64,000 nucleotides of DNA from Aurifilum marmelostoma (GCA_027559495.1 JAMXSV010000019.1:496001-560000); one strand, 5' to 3'; positions 22,420-33,013 are shown, numbered from the stretch's first letter. Numbers and translations: made by a program. The notes: generated by a model from the sequence alone, not told the origin.

Positions 22420-24132
22420 CTACGCGTGGATAGCCTCCTGAACATGCGGATATACCTGTATCATCTGGTGATACAGATCAGGGTGATCCCGGATCATGAC
22501 ATCCGGGTCCCACGCCATAGCAACAAACATGGTATCGATGCCGCTGCTCAGCGGGGTGGTGAAGATGTTGCAGATCTGGAGGCCGATCAGGAAGGCAAAG
22601 GCGCAGATGACAACGGTGAAGTCACCATCGTTGTTATACGAGGGCTTGGTAAACTCGAGGTAGAGGAAGGCGAGCAGGGCGGTGGCGAAGCCGATGAACA
22701 GGGAGCCGAAGGAGAAGACGGGTCCGATGAGACACTCGTTGATGAGGGCGTCGATGCCGCGGTCCTTGATCATCCTATAGAAAGAGTTGTGTCAGCTATC
22801 CGTGAACTGCGGCGCCCCCCCCCCCCCCCCAGAAAAAAGAAAAGAAGAAAAAAGAAGAAGAGAGGGGAATTCCAGAGTGAACGTACTTCCAAGTATCCTT
22901 GGCCGACTGGAAGTATGGCCGACCGTAGAGCGCAATATGCGAGAAGGCATATCTGTTGACGAACTCGATGACCCACTGCAGACAGCCGAGGATGCAGGTG
23001 AGGAAGCAGGAGAAGACGAAGGCGAGAATGTCTCCCTGCTGCGCGGCATCGTTCCTGGCCGACTGGGCCAGCATCTTGAGGAAGTTGACAATGGCCACGA
23101 CCAGGCTGCCCAGGCTGATGGAGCCAAAGCTGTAGGTTAGGGACCGACGCAGGGCGCCCCTGGTGACCCCGGTCGGGTATGTGCGCGAGTTGTAGTACCA
23201 GCTGCCGTAGATGCCCGCGATGGTGGTGTGGATGGTGTTCTTGATCCACTCGCTGAACCAGAAGGAGGTGAAGGTGATGAAGACGACGAGGCCGGCGACG
23301 GTGCCGTAGCTGCAGGAGCTGGAGGTGCACGAGGGGTTGTTGTCGCTGGGGGACCACTTGACGTAGATGGCGACGAAGGTGATGGCGAACCAGATGGAGT
23401 AGAGGGCGCCGATCAGACCGCCGACGAGGCTGACCATGTAGACGTGGCCGTGGTGGTTCGCGACGTGGATCGAGGTGCGCAGCATCAGGGCGCTGAAGGG
23501 GATGCGCTTCCGCCAGCTCCAGAAGGCGAACATGAGGAAGACGACAAAGACGAGGAAGATGATGCCGCCGACGTATTGTTTCCTGACGACCATGTAGATG
23601 GCGGTGACCAGACCCCAGATGATGTTGAGGATGCCCGTGATCCATATGATCTGCTTGGGCGCGATTCGGATGAGGAAGACGTAGGCGATGCTGAAGACGA
23701 GAGCGACGGCGAGGCAGAAGAGGAAGAGGATGATGGTGTTTGTATTGATCGTGAGCACGTCCGAGTTGTAGATGCTAGTACCGTTGGCGCCTCGAGTGGT
23801 CGCTACAGGGAGGAAGCCATCGTCAGCACGCGATCTACAAGGAGAAGGAAACAGGAGGGGACGAGGAAGGGCGCGTCCTTACCGTAGCCGTGGAGAGCGA
23901 TGCCAGAGACGACAGTGAACCCGGCCATGAAGACCAGAAACAAGATGCCTGCCCATAAATCGTTGTACTTGGGGCGCTCGATCCTGAAGGCCTGGTCAAA
24001 GGGCACCTTCTGGTCGTTGCCATATTGAAACTCCTGCTGTGCGCCCTGGGTGTCCATCGCAGTGTAGCCGCCATTTGTGGGAGGCGGATACTGCTGGTAT
24101 TGGGGAGCCTGATCGGGATATGGTTGCTGCAT
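22420..24132 (-). CDS. PNS1: Pns1-like choline-transporter-like (CTL) membrane protein
   Basis: This is a plasma-membrane protein of the CTL/SLC44 family, named for yeast Pns1; its transport role in fungi is not settled. Exons are 24132-23883, 23802-22887 and 22774-22420, with introns of 80 and 112 bp; the product is 506 aa. The N-terminal tail is Gln/Pro/Tyr-rich (MQQPYPDQAPQYQQYPPPTN), followed by FDQAFRIERPKYNDLWAG, the conserved lead-in to the first membrane segment. About ten hydrophobic segments follow. CTL motifs include WSEWIKN-like FWFSEWIKNTIHTTIAGIYG, then SFGSISLGSLVVAIVNFLK, and FVNRYAFSHIALYGRPY joined to MIKDRGIDALINECLIG. The tail ends in VYPHVQEAIHA. The second intron carries a 16-base G run on the coding strand. 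Splicing is required at both introns to keep the frame. Confidence 0.93.
22815..22830. repeat. C16 homopolymer inside PNS1 intron 2
   Basis: Sixteen consecutive C on the plus strand read as G16 in the PNS1 pre-mRNA. It sits inside the 112-bp intron, about 40 bp before the acceptor, between a T/C-rich tract and the 3' splice site. Such a run could form a G-quadruplex or vary in length. Confidence 0.9.
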
Positions 24133-25558
24133 CTTGTCGATATGCCGAGGAAAACAACTGATGATGGGTGAGACTGGGTCGCTTCGTCGCTCAGATTGTT
24201 GTTGGTAATGTTGTTGTTGTTGTTGGCAGGGTCGTTCTAAGGGGGAAACTTGGAATAGAGAAATGGAGGAGAAGAAAAGAGAAAGGAGAAAAGAAGAAAG
24301 ATGACAAGAGGTCCTTTGTTTTGGGCCAATTAGTATGACCTCACCTAGAACAGACCACGATTGATTGGCCTAGGTCTTGACCAGACAGACCATTGCCCAG
24401 CAAGTCGAGGCAGGAGGAGGGGGAAGAGGAGGAGACAAATAGCCAGCCGAAAAAAGAAGCAGAGAGCCTCACCAAGAGTACCTTGAGGAGCCGGGGTCCA
24501 GCTTCCTCTGAACCATGCATGCATGCACACACTGCACTCAATCGCCCGGAGCAACAGAGGCTAGCAGGGGCCTGCACGGTGAGAGACCCCACCCAACCGA
24601 GCAACCTTAATTCCACCGGCTGTAGGGCTAAGCCTAAGACGGGGGGCACTGAGGTGCTGAGGGGTGCTGTGGTTGGGCCCAGGCGCCACAGCTGAGCCTG
24701 GAACTTTTGGAGTTGGCCCGTGGCCCAAGGGGGTGGTGAACAAGGGGGGCCCCTCCACCACCACCACCACCACCACCACCACTATTGTATGTATCTACAG
24801 TAGGTACATTGGTCCTCCATCCTCTGTAAGAGCCACAACCCAACCACACACGCTGCCGTGAGCACTTCGAAGGATTGACTGCCGACAGGGCCACAGGAAA
24901 CGGTCTGACACACTGCCTCCAACACATGTGATACATGTATTATTCCTCTCTGCTGTCAGTCTCAAGTAAGATGATCTCACTTGTGCGACCTGCTTCGATC
25001 TGGTACCCGAGACCTTAATCTTGTCGATCAAGCCTCGGCGCATATCTTGATCTGTCGAGCCATTATTTCTCTTCTCCTGCTGCGCATCAATTGATGCACA
25101 CGCTGGGCCGTGGCTGTGTTACAGGTCATACAGCTGCCAACCCAGCGCAACGCACAAAGCTACAACAGTCACACCCTAGACTCGGGTCCGTCGTCTCGTG
25201 CGGCCGCCCCCCTAGCTGCAGCTCTTTGTCCGCAGCTCAGCCTCGCCCATTGGAACCAGTAGGGCTCGCTTCGCAACCAACACGAATCCTCCGCAGCCAG
25301 CCTATGCTGATATCAAGCTGTTGCCTGTCCAACTGACAAGAACCTACATCAAATCCTGTCGCGGTATTCCTTTCCCAACATCGCGTGGTCCAGGCCCAAG
25401 CAAGCGGTGGGGTGAACCCCCGGGGACGTAATTCCGGAGTGGATCAAAGAGTATCGTGCGGAACACTTTGGGAGCCCACATGGTCCCGTCAGACTTTGCA
25501 CGCACACATCCACAAACAACTGTTCATAAGAGAATCCATCTTCACGAAACTTTCAACA
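24133..25558. other. Intergenic region upstream of PNS1 and the tRNA gene
   Basis: No protein gene is supported. Close to the PNS1 ATG are TTG/TTGTTG triplets, which are CAA-rich in the leader of the transcript. A (CCA)n tract lies at about 24752-24781. The right side is the upstream flank of the tRNA gene. Minor open frames at 24341-25043 show no domain. Confidence 0.45.
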
Positions 25559-25656
25559 GCGTGAATGGTTTAGTGGTAAAATCCATCGTTGCCAGCTTGT
25601 CCTGATTCTCAGGCCAATGATTCGATGGGCCCCCGGTTCGATTCCGGGTTCACGCA
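25559..25656 (+). tRNA. tRNA-Gly (anticodon GCC) with 27-nt intron
   Basis: The acceptor stem GCGTGAA pairs with TTCACGC, followed by discriminator A. The anticodon stem CATCG (25584-25588) pairs with CGATG (25623-25627), and the anticodon GCC is at 25591-25593. A 27-nt intron (25595-25621) sits one base 3' of the anticodon, the usual place in eukaryotic tRNA genes. The T arm is CCCGG TTCGATT CCGGG. Removing the intron gives a 71-nt tRNA. A TTTTT stretch follows directly, acting as the Pol III terminator. Confidence 0.95.
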
Positions 25657-26108
25657 TTTTTGTCTCGCACAGCTCATGAGGGAAGAAGGGCCTTGAGGCA
25701 GACTGGCGAGGTTGCAAGTCTTTTTGCCTGAAACGAATCTACTGACTGAGCTTACCCGGCAGCTTCATTGCCGGCGTAAAAGGGATAGCTATGTTCAGCA
25801 CAAGGGAAAGGACAAAAATTTCGGTCATTAACAGCCTGTGCGATGGCAAGCAAGCGTCTGATGGAGCGTGAGATTCTCGGATCTGAATTGAGTGTCGTGC
25901 AGTGCTCTGGTCAACTATTTGTGGCCCGTAAGAAAAGACCTTAATTCTGCTGCCCACCTGCTGGGGCTGCATCGTTGTGACCACTAAGAACATGACACTC
26001 TTGAGCACTCATGTGCTAGAGTCGCAGAATTCCCTTTCTTGACTATGATTTGAGAATACCCCGACGCCGTTCGGATGCTAATTAAGTCCCGCCATACGAG
26101 TCCCAGCC
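25657..26108. other. Intergenic region, tRNA 3' flank
   Basis: This lies between the tRNA gene and the 3' end of the MDR reductase gene. A minus-strand frame at 25739-26008 has no recognisable motif. Nothing else is seen. Confidence 0.4.
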
Positions 26109-27441
26109 TCACAGCTTGCTCGTCGTCTCGGGGGACTTGACCTCCACCAGAAGTTTCCCTAGTAGAAAAAAAAAAAAAAAAAAAAAAAAGTGAGCCAACA
26201 ACTCCATCACAGAGACGAAGAATGTAGCAAGAAGCACCTACCTGTGTTTCCACCCTTGAACAGATCCACCAGCGCCTGCTCGGCAACCTTGAGCCCGCCC
26301 TTGACGATAGTTTCCTGCCGCTTGATCTTGCCCTCGGCCAGCCACTGCGCCAGTTGCCTGCGGGCCGCCGGATACTGCTTGGTGTGGTCGAAGACGATGA
26401 AGCCCTCCATGCGGATCCGCTGCGTGATGATCTTGGACATTTGCTAGATAGGAAAGATGGAGCGAGAGTGGATCAGCCTGCCAGTGACAAGATGCAGTCA
26501 AACAACACAAGAGGTCTTTGTACGTACCCTTGGGCCCTTGGGATCAAGCGAGTTGTACTGGCTGATGGCACCACACATGACGAACCGTGCATCCTTTGCT
26601 GCCCTCGCCAGGGCCATGTCGAGGATGTCGCCGCCGACTGTACAAGGAAAGAGAAGCGAAGAGTCAGTCACTCAGAACACGGCCACGACCGTGAGGCACA
26701 GGCAACTCACCATTGTCCCAGTAGACATCCACATAGCGCGGCGTGGCCTCCTTGAACTTCTTCTTGAACTCCGGGTCCCTATAGTTCAGACAGACATCGA
26801 AGCCCACCTCCCTTTCCAGCCACCTGCACTTGTCCTCGCTGCCCGCGATGCCAATGACCCTCGCGCCCGCGATCTTGGCCATCTGCCCGGCCACCGACCC
26901 CGTCGCCCCAGCCGCGCCGCTGATCACCACCGTCTCGCCCGCCTTGGGCTTCCCGATGGTCGTCATGCCAAAGTACGCCGTCAGCCCCGTGAGCCCCAGC
27001 ACGCCCTGCAGGTCCGTCAGCCCCACACCGGCGCCCAGCCCCGCGCCCTTGCCGCCGCCGCTGCTGCCGCTGCCGCCCATAATCTCCGCCACCGTCTCGA
27101 ACTCCTTGGGCCCCGCGACGGCGACCTCCTGCCAGCCCGTCATGGCGACGACATAGTCGCCGGCGGCGGCGCGGTCTGACCGGGAGGCGAGCACGCGGCC
27201 GATGACGGAGCCGCGCATGACGGCGCCGAGCTGGACGGGGGGGGACGTAGGAGCGGGCGTCGTCGAGCCAGCTGCGCATGGCCGGGTCGAGAGAGAGGTA
27301 GAGGGTCTCGAGGAGGACCTGGCCGTCCTTGAGGGTGGAGGGGGATGGGATGGGGGTTTTCTTCTGGTGGAAGGTCTGGCCTGGGATGACGGGGCCCTTG
27401 GGGCGCTCGGCCAGGACTATGGAGAGGGATTGGCTGGACAT
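26109..27441 (-). pseudogene. MDR-type NADP oxidoreductase with one-base frameshift
   Basis: This belongs to the zinc-free medium-chain reductases of the leukotriene-B4 dehydrogenase/alkenal reductase type, which reduce alpha,beta-unsaturated carbonyls with NADPH. Exons are 27441-26711, 26637-26528, 26443-26242 and 26158-26109. The start MSSQSLSIVLAERPKGPV leads to LSLDPAMRSWLDDARSY. The cofactor fold is VVISGAAGATGSVAGQMAKI, then YFGMTTIGKPKAGETV; later come YVDVYWDN joined to VGGDILDMALARA. In exon 1 a run of eight G at 27237-27244 (C on the coding strand) is one base longer than the frame allows. Reading seven there rejoins SYVPP to VQLGAVMRGSVIG and gives 363 aa with every exon in phase. 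The gene is otherwise complete, so an assembly error is at least as likely as a real lesion. The last intron has a 24-base T tract. Confidence 0.85.
26166..26189. repeat. A24 homopolymer in the last intron of the MDR gene
   Basis: On the coding strand this is a run of 24 T ending just before the TAG acceptor at 26159-26161. It can serve as an exceptionally long polypyrimidine tract for the final 50-nt exon. Confidence 0.9.
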
Positions 27442-27964
27442 TTTGGGTGGGTGGTGTGTGAGGCGATGATGGGGGATGGTTGTGGTGAGAACAGAGGAAG
27501 AGGAAGAGAGAAAGAGAAGACGATAATGAATGCAAGCGAGGTTGATGAGAAGATATCAGGGCCTCTGAAGAGAGAGACGAGAGGGCACTTGAGGCTGAGT
27601 CTGGGCCGCGGTCAGAGAGAGGAACGACGGTGAGCCGAGGCACTCGGCCAGGGATCCACTTCCGGCGCCGAAGTCAATTCCTGGCACTACGGCGGCCGGG
27701 ATCCCATTCTATATTAAGAGAAGGAGGAGAGAGGAGGGAGAGAATAAGACAATAAAAGGGCTGCTGTATAGAGACCCGGTCTAATGTAGGCAGAAAAGAG
27801 TCTATATGACTTTGTCTATGGCTTTCCTCTTTATTGTCTCCTCATGGTGCAACCCAGATGTTCTGGATGATGGGAAGGCAGACAAACCGGCCCCATTGGA
27901 ACAACAAGAACAGTAGACAGAAGAAAACAAAAAATTATATGGCTTACATGATTTGGTTCATTCC
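27442..27964. other. Intergenic region between MDR promoter and gluconokinase 3' end
   Basis: About 520 bp. It holds the MDR gene promoter and 5' UTR, which is rich in C/T on the coding strand, and the gluconokinase 3' UTR. No other feature is supported. Confidence 0.45.
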
Positions 27965-28643
27965 CTATTCCGATCCAGCCCCCTCCAACATCTCCCTCAC
28001 CCTCTTGGCTGCCTCCCTCTCCACCTCCTCCATCGGCCTATTCACGTCCACCACCACCACATCCGCCTCCTCCTCCTCCACCCCAGGCCGCTCCAGGCTC
28101 AGAAACTGCGAGTGCACCAGGTTCTCCCCCGCAAAGTGTCCCTTGCGCTTCCTCGCCCGCTCCTTGAGCACCTCCTCGGGCGCGTCCAGGTACACAAACC
28201 GCACCCGCAGGTTGGGGCTCTGGGCCGACCCCTGCCGCAGCACGTCGCGGTACTGCCGTTTCAGCGCCGAGCAGGTGATGGCCAGGTGCAGGGTCTTCTT
28301 GTCCTGGCCTGGGCCGGTCGGGTGGTAGGTCTCGTGATCGCGGAGGGCGACGAGCCAGCCCTTGCGGTCGTCGTCTGTGAGGGGCTCTCCGCGGTGCATC
28401 TTTTCGATGTTGGCGCGGGGGTGAAACTGGATTGGAAGGTGAGTGAGCGAGCAGATCGGGTCGGATGAGAGAGGGAGGAGAAGGGAAGGTGGAGGGTTGG
28501 CTCACATCGTCGCCTTCCAGGAAGGTCATCTGGAGCTGGTCGGCTACATATTTGGCTATGGTTGACTTGCCACACGCTGTCGGCCCCGTGAAGAAGAAGA
28601 CGTATCGCGGCCGTTCCTCGGTTGGTTTTGATTTGTCCGCCAT
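27965..28643 (-). CDS. Gluconokinase
   Basis: Gluconokinase phosphorylates D-gluconate to 6-phosphogluconate with ATP, feeding the pentose phosphate pathway. Exons are 28643-28506 and 28426-27965 with a 79-bp intron; the product is 199 aa, typical of the family. The P-loop is GPTACGKST at residues 20-28, after MADKSKPTEERPRYVFFFT. Exon 1 ends LEGDD and splices to FHPRANIEKMHRGEPL, giving the substrate-binding LEGD.HP..N..KM..G.PL signature. Next are TDDDRKGWLVAL, then ITCSALKRQYRDVLR and VRFVYLDAPEEVLKERARKR with GHFAGENLVHSQF. All expected catalytic motifs are present. It lies in a same-strand row of metabolic genes, but no shared pathway follows from that. Confidence 0.95.
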
Positions 28644-29407
28644 GTTGAAGCTTATATTTTGGGGGTCCAAGCAAGCGAAGGGGGTGGGACTTGTGTTCAC
28701 TGGGGGCTTACAATATGAAGTGTAGTGGAACTCATATAACAATCACTCAGGAAGAACAGAATGGAAAAAAGTTGAAGAAAACAGGAGAGGATACCTGGCT
28801 CAGGATCAAATCGCGAACCATGACGTCGAGCCGAAGAGACCGGGAGACCAGAGGTGGAGCCCTGGAGTAGGCACTCACGGCACTGTAGGGTTAGCGTGCT
28901 CTTCTGTAGGAAAATAAATTGATAGAAACGAGTGAAAAAGAATAGCAGAGAAGGTGTCGATTAATTTTAGCTATCCGACTCAATTGACCATCTGTTCTCA
29001 TGTAAAGTGCGTACATGATCAGATTCTATAGAATCTTTATCAAAGTTTCTCATGCAGCGTTCCGTATGAGGCCAGTATGTTTACCCCTCGACGCTTTAGT
29101 AGCGAGAGGTGTGATTCTCTCAGAATCTAGTCTGCGATACTGAATAGAAAAGCGAATGAGAAAAATACAGGCAGTACTGTAGTCGTAGAAGCGTCATGGA
29201 GGAAAGATCAGCAAGCTCGCATGTCTATCAGTCTGACCATGTCGCCCCGATAGTCTGTTTATATCGAGCTGCAGACAACTCCGACGAATGTTAAATTGCA
29301 ACATAGGCTTTGAATAGGATGCCTTGGGCTATACAATAATCCATTTCGTAGGCAAGGACAAAGTAAGCCCCTCTGTCGTCCTCCCTCTGCCCAAACTGCT
29401 CCAGTTC
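28644..29407. other. Intergenic region, no gene supported
   Basis: About 760 bp containing the gluconokinase promoter and the 3' end of the RraA-like gene. It is AT-richer than its neighbours. No open frame with coding character is present. Confidence 0.45.
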
Positions 29408-30211
29408 TCATCCCCTAAACTTCTTGCTCGCCTCCTCGAAACTCATCCCCTGTACAATCGCCTCCATCATCTGGTCATCCGCGTCAACCGACGGCTTCAT
29501 CAGCGGCAGCGCCTCGGCCGCCAGCTCCCTCGGGAGCACCACCACCCCGTTCAGGTCCCCAATCAGGTAATCCCCAGGCCGCACCACCATCTCCTGCTCG
29601 TCCGTGGCCAGCCTGACGGGGACGTTGACGCCCACGACCTTCAGCAGCTCCTGCGGCGGCGCGGTGCCCACGTCGCGCCCAAACACAGGGAACCCCATGG
29701 CCCGCTGCTCCTGCAGGTCCCGGAACCGCCCGTCAATCACGGACCCCACCGCCCCGCGGGCTCGAGCGCGCGCCGTCATCAGGCCGCCGTAGATGGCGTT
29801 GGGGGTGCGCGCAGGGCACGAGACGAAGACGACCGCGCCCGCGGGGACGCCGTCGATGTAGTGCGCCCCCGCGAGCTTGGGGGCCGGGTCGGACAGCGCG
29901 GCGTACTGCACCGTGTAGGCGGGGCCGACGATGCGGGTGTCGCCGGCCTGTCGGTCGGGGGACCAGAGGGTGAGGCCCGAGAGGAAGCCGCCGTTGCGGT
30001 ATTTCAGCTTGATGAGGGCGTTGGAGACGTCGCAGGTTGTGTAGTTCTTGAGCTGTTCGACGATGGGGTCGGGCGGGGTTGGGGCGGTGGTGGACGACAT
30101 TTTTGATGCGCGTGTGGTTTGGACTGTGATAGTACTGCTGGTGAGGAGTGGTTTGGTGAATGTTGTAGATTGAGGGAGGGTATGGGGTCGACAGAGTAGT
30201 CGTGTCAGCAT
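29408..30211 (-). CDS. RraA-like / HMG-aldolase family protein, possible mitochondrial leader
   Basis: This protein has the fold once annotated as dimethylmenaquinone methyltransferase. Members include RraA and 4-hydroxy-4-methyl-2-oxoglutarate aldolases; the true substrate here is unknown. It is a single exon. Core motifs are LKNYTTCDVSNALIKLKYRN, IVGPAYTVQY, AVVFVSCPARTPNAIYGGL and the active-site loop RGAVGSVIDGRFRD, then PGDYLIGDLNGVVVLP. The longest start at 30211 gives 267 aa with a 37-residue leader MLTRLLCRPHTLP... rich in Arg, Ser and Thr and free of acidic residues, resembling a mitochondrial presequence. The next Met, at 30100 (230 aa), begins the conserved protein and has A at -3, whereas 30211 has C. 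Leaky scanning could make both forms. Confidence 0.88.
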   Translation of the reverse strand: MLTRLLCRPHTLPQSTTFTKPLLTSSTITVQTTRASKMSSTTAPTPPDPIVEQLKNYTTCDVSNALIKLKYRNGGFLSGLTLWSPDRQAGDTRIVGPAYTVQYAALSDPAPKLAGAHYIDGVPAGAVVFVSCPARTPNAIYGGLMTARARARGAVGSVIDGRFRDLQEQRAMGFPVFGRDVGTAPPQELLKVVGVNVPVRLATDEQEMVVRPGDYLIGDLNGVVVLPRELAAEALPLMKPSVDADDQMMEAIVQGMSFEEASKKFRG

Positions 30212-30956
30212 TTGTCGATTATATGTGATGGGATGGAAGAAGGTTGAGAAAAGGACATTTCTATTCCCTCCTTGCTGTCACTCTGAACACAAGACACACA
30301 TGTCGTTGAGGTCTGCCGAGGATAATGAATTCATGGCAGAGCCGAGAACCGGCTCCGGAGGCCCGTAGGCAGATGGATCTTGGACGATCGCCGGCACCCA
30401 CTAATACCGAATCTGGTCTGATCAGAGTTTGAAATCAAAGGGTCCATAGCAAAGTCAATTTTTTGGTAACATTTTGCGGAACTTGCCTTGCAAATCTCGA
30501 GGTTGACGTTGAGGGTTCGGCTCGAAGACTCTTAACTTGCTCCTGGCAACTGATGGTTCTAAGCTTTTTTTTCTTCCTTTTCTCTTTAAACGCAGTCATA
30601 CATATACCACTGACTTCCGATCTGTATTCAATCATTTATCGTAATGTCGAGTACGACGCGCATCATAGTGGCAGGTCACTCTCTCCCTCGGAATAACCTT
30701 GGCAATACAACCTTCATGATACCCAGCCGTGCCAGCCCAACCCTATTCTGGCAGCAGTTTGAGTTCAAGATTGTCAAGATAAGCTCATATCACGGCATTT
30801 CACCCGAACTTGAAAGCAACGTGTATAGGTGTTCCCACGATACCATGGAAGGAGTCACTTGTTATTATGAACACCTAATTGCAGCTGCCTCTACCAGGGC
30901 AATCAACTGATCATACCAAACCTTCCAGCATCAACTCACACCCCATGCAACTCAAT
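30212..30956. other. Intergenic region between RraA-like promoter and xylanase 3' end
   Basis: About 745 bp. Small plus-strand frames at 30463-30910 have no motif or coding bias and are not called. It should contain the RraA-like promoter and the xylanase 3' UTR. Confidence 0.4.
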
Positions 30957-31727
30957 CTACGAGCTGGTCACAGTGACAGTGCTGGTACCAGAGCTCTCAT
31001 AGCCCTCAGTCGCCACGATCTGGTACGCGCCATCGGTGAACGAGCCCAGCGTCAGGCCCAGCGACTCCCACGCATCAAAGTGGTTGGCCGTGGTGACGGT
31101 GCCGCTGCTGCGCAGGTCCTGGCGGATGCTCCAGAACTGGTTGAAGGTCTGGCCGTCGCCCTCGATGGAGGCGGCATCCGTGCGGGTGGTCTGGTACACG
31201 TCGTACGTCGAGTCGTCCGAGTCCAGGGTGCCCACGTAGGTGAGCTGGGCGGCAGGGTTGTAGTCGCCGTAGTTCTCGAGGATGTAGTACTCGACCAGGG
31301 GGCTGGTGGTCCAGCCGTACACGGAGAGGTAGGCGTTGCCGTCGGGGCTGAAGTCGGCCTCGAAGGAGATGGACCTGGGTGGTACGTTAGAAGGGGTGGG
31401 AGATGAAGGTGAGGATTGTAGATGTAGGTTTCTTCCCCTCGTTCTTACGGGAGAGAAACATTCTTACCTGTCAGATCCCTCCTCCCAACCCTTTCCGGCG
31501 ACAAAGTCGATGCTGCTCGACTCCCAGGTCACCGTGTACTCGCCGTCATCGCCGTTCTCGTAGTCCACGCCCGTGGGCTCCTCGGTCCAGAACGAGTAAT
31601 AGTAGCCTCCGCTGGTGCCGGTGGAGCTGGTGGACAGGCGCTTGTGGAGCGACTCGCGCTGGGGAACGGCAGCCGAGGCGCCAGCAATGGCAGAGCCCGC
31701 CAGGACGAGAGAAGAGAAGGCAACCAT
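30957..31727 (-). CDS. GH11 endo-1,4-beta-xylanase, secreted
   Basis: This secreted enzyme cuts beta-1,4-xylan in plant cell walls. Exons are 31727-31468 and 31374-30957 with a 93-bp intron; the product is 225 aa. The signal peptide is MVAFSSLVLAGSAIAGASA, followed by a short propeptide ending in a KR site (about residues 29-30). The jelly-roll begins GGYYYSFWTEEPTGVDYENG, then FVAGKGWEEGS joined to RSISFEADFSPDGNAYLSVYG. The nucleophile is E115 in SPLVEYYILENYG and the acid/base is E210 in ATEGYESSG; both are present. Other family motifs are STYDVYQTTRTDAASIEG, FWSIRQDLRSSGTVTTANHF and AWESLGLTLG. There is no carbohydrate-binding module. A TATA-like element is 57-62 bp upstream of the ATG, and two CreA-type sites lie further up. 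Confidence 0.96.
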
Positions 31728-33013
31728 TTTGAGGTAAGCGAGAGAAAGAGAGAGTGTGTGTAGGTGGTGTAAAGGGAAAACGGTATATACAGTTTTTACA
31801 GCAAGCTGTCTGGTGAGAAGAATATGTCAACGAAAGGCGAGACCTGAAGCTCGGTAAAACGAATAAAAAAAATGATTGAGGATGGACGATCACAAACAAA
31901 AATCGTTCGTTGAAACGAGGCAAGAAGAAACACTCGTCTTATATGACCAAGCAGAACAACATGGAACCCCCCTTTTTCAGTGCTCTCTCGACCATTTTGG
32001 GCTGCTTTTTCGGACCCTGTTCCCTAAACAGCCCACACACACGGCCCACGGAACGGCGGGTTACGAGTTTACGAAGAAAGCCGTCCATTATGATGCACAC
32101 ATATGGCCCATCGCGGGCAACGTAAACTCCCTCGCCTCTGCGGCAGCTGCGGCGGGTACCTGACCGGGGTATTTACGATCCACCAACCAGTCTTGCTGGG
32201 ACAGCGAGATGAGACGGACGCGAGGTTGAAGGAAAGCCATTTTTCCTCTGGCCCCCCTGCTTGTGGGGTTGGTCTGGGGATAAAAAGACAGGAGGAGGAC
32301 CCATTAAATTCCCGATCGGGTGGATCGTCCGCTTGATGATCGTCCGGATTAGATGGGAAACAGTTGCGTCAGTCTATGGGAATCTGTCAAGGTCAAGAAA
32401 CGGAATGACTCCATGAAAGCAATATCCTGCCGACTATGCAAACGGCTCAAATACCAAACTGTGCTCTGAGTTTGTTCGTGAGCTGGAAGAGACTATATCA
32501 TATGCTTTGCAGGATTGCAAGGGGTCCAAGAGGAGGCTGAGTCTGCAGACTGGTGGTATACATTGCTTGGCGCTAATATCTGTTTCAAGATGTCGACGGG
32601 AACCGTATGACAGGCAAGGGGGCCCCCCCTCCCCCAGCCCTTCGCCGTAAACATCCCATGACGACATGAATAGCCATTCATGCATAATGAAAAGGAACAA
32701 GTCAGGACCCGTTACACGATGGTTCGATCCCAACATGACTAGTACTAGAACAACCCTGTTACCCGCTTAGAGTGTCCGATTACACTGTCATTGTGACTGG
32801 TATCTACTGTAGCAAGGTGTCTGCAAACCTGTAACTGAACAAGAACGCGCTCTGAGAATGACAGTGTCAAGTTAGCTATGAAATAAGTACTTTGCCTCTT
32901 CGAGAGACCCCTCTGAACACTTCTATAAATCAGCTACACTGCCAGCGTACTTCGTTAATCCTGGTGAAGAAAACCACATACAAATAGCGTTCCAACCAGA
33001 AATCACTGTGAAG
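31728..33013. other. Xylanase promoter region and intergenic DNA
   Basis: Upstream of the xylanase, TATATA is at 31784-31789 (57-62 bp before the ATG). Two SYGGRG motifs lie at 32263-32268 and 32274-32279 (see the separate entry). Further right, TATAAAT at 32924-32930 is about 85 bp before the small frame at 33014. No protein gene is supported between. Confidence 0.5.
32263..32279 (+). promoter_or_regulatory. Paired CreA-like (SYGGRG) sites upstream of xylanase
   Basis: GTGGGG (32263-32268) and CTGGGG (32274-32279) both match the CreA/Cre1 consensus SYGGRG. They lie about 540-550 bp from the xylanase ATG. Paired CreA sites are common in carbon-repressed hydrolase promoters. The motif is short, so chance is a real alternative. 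Confidence 0.35.
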
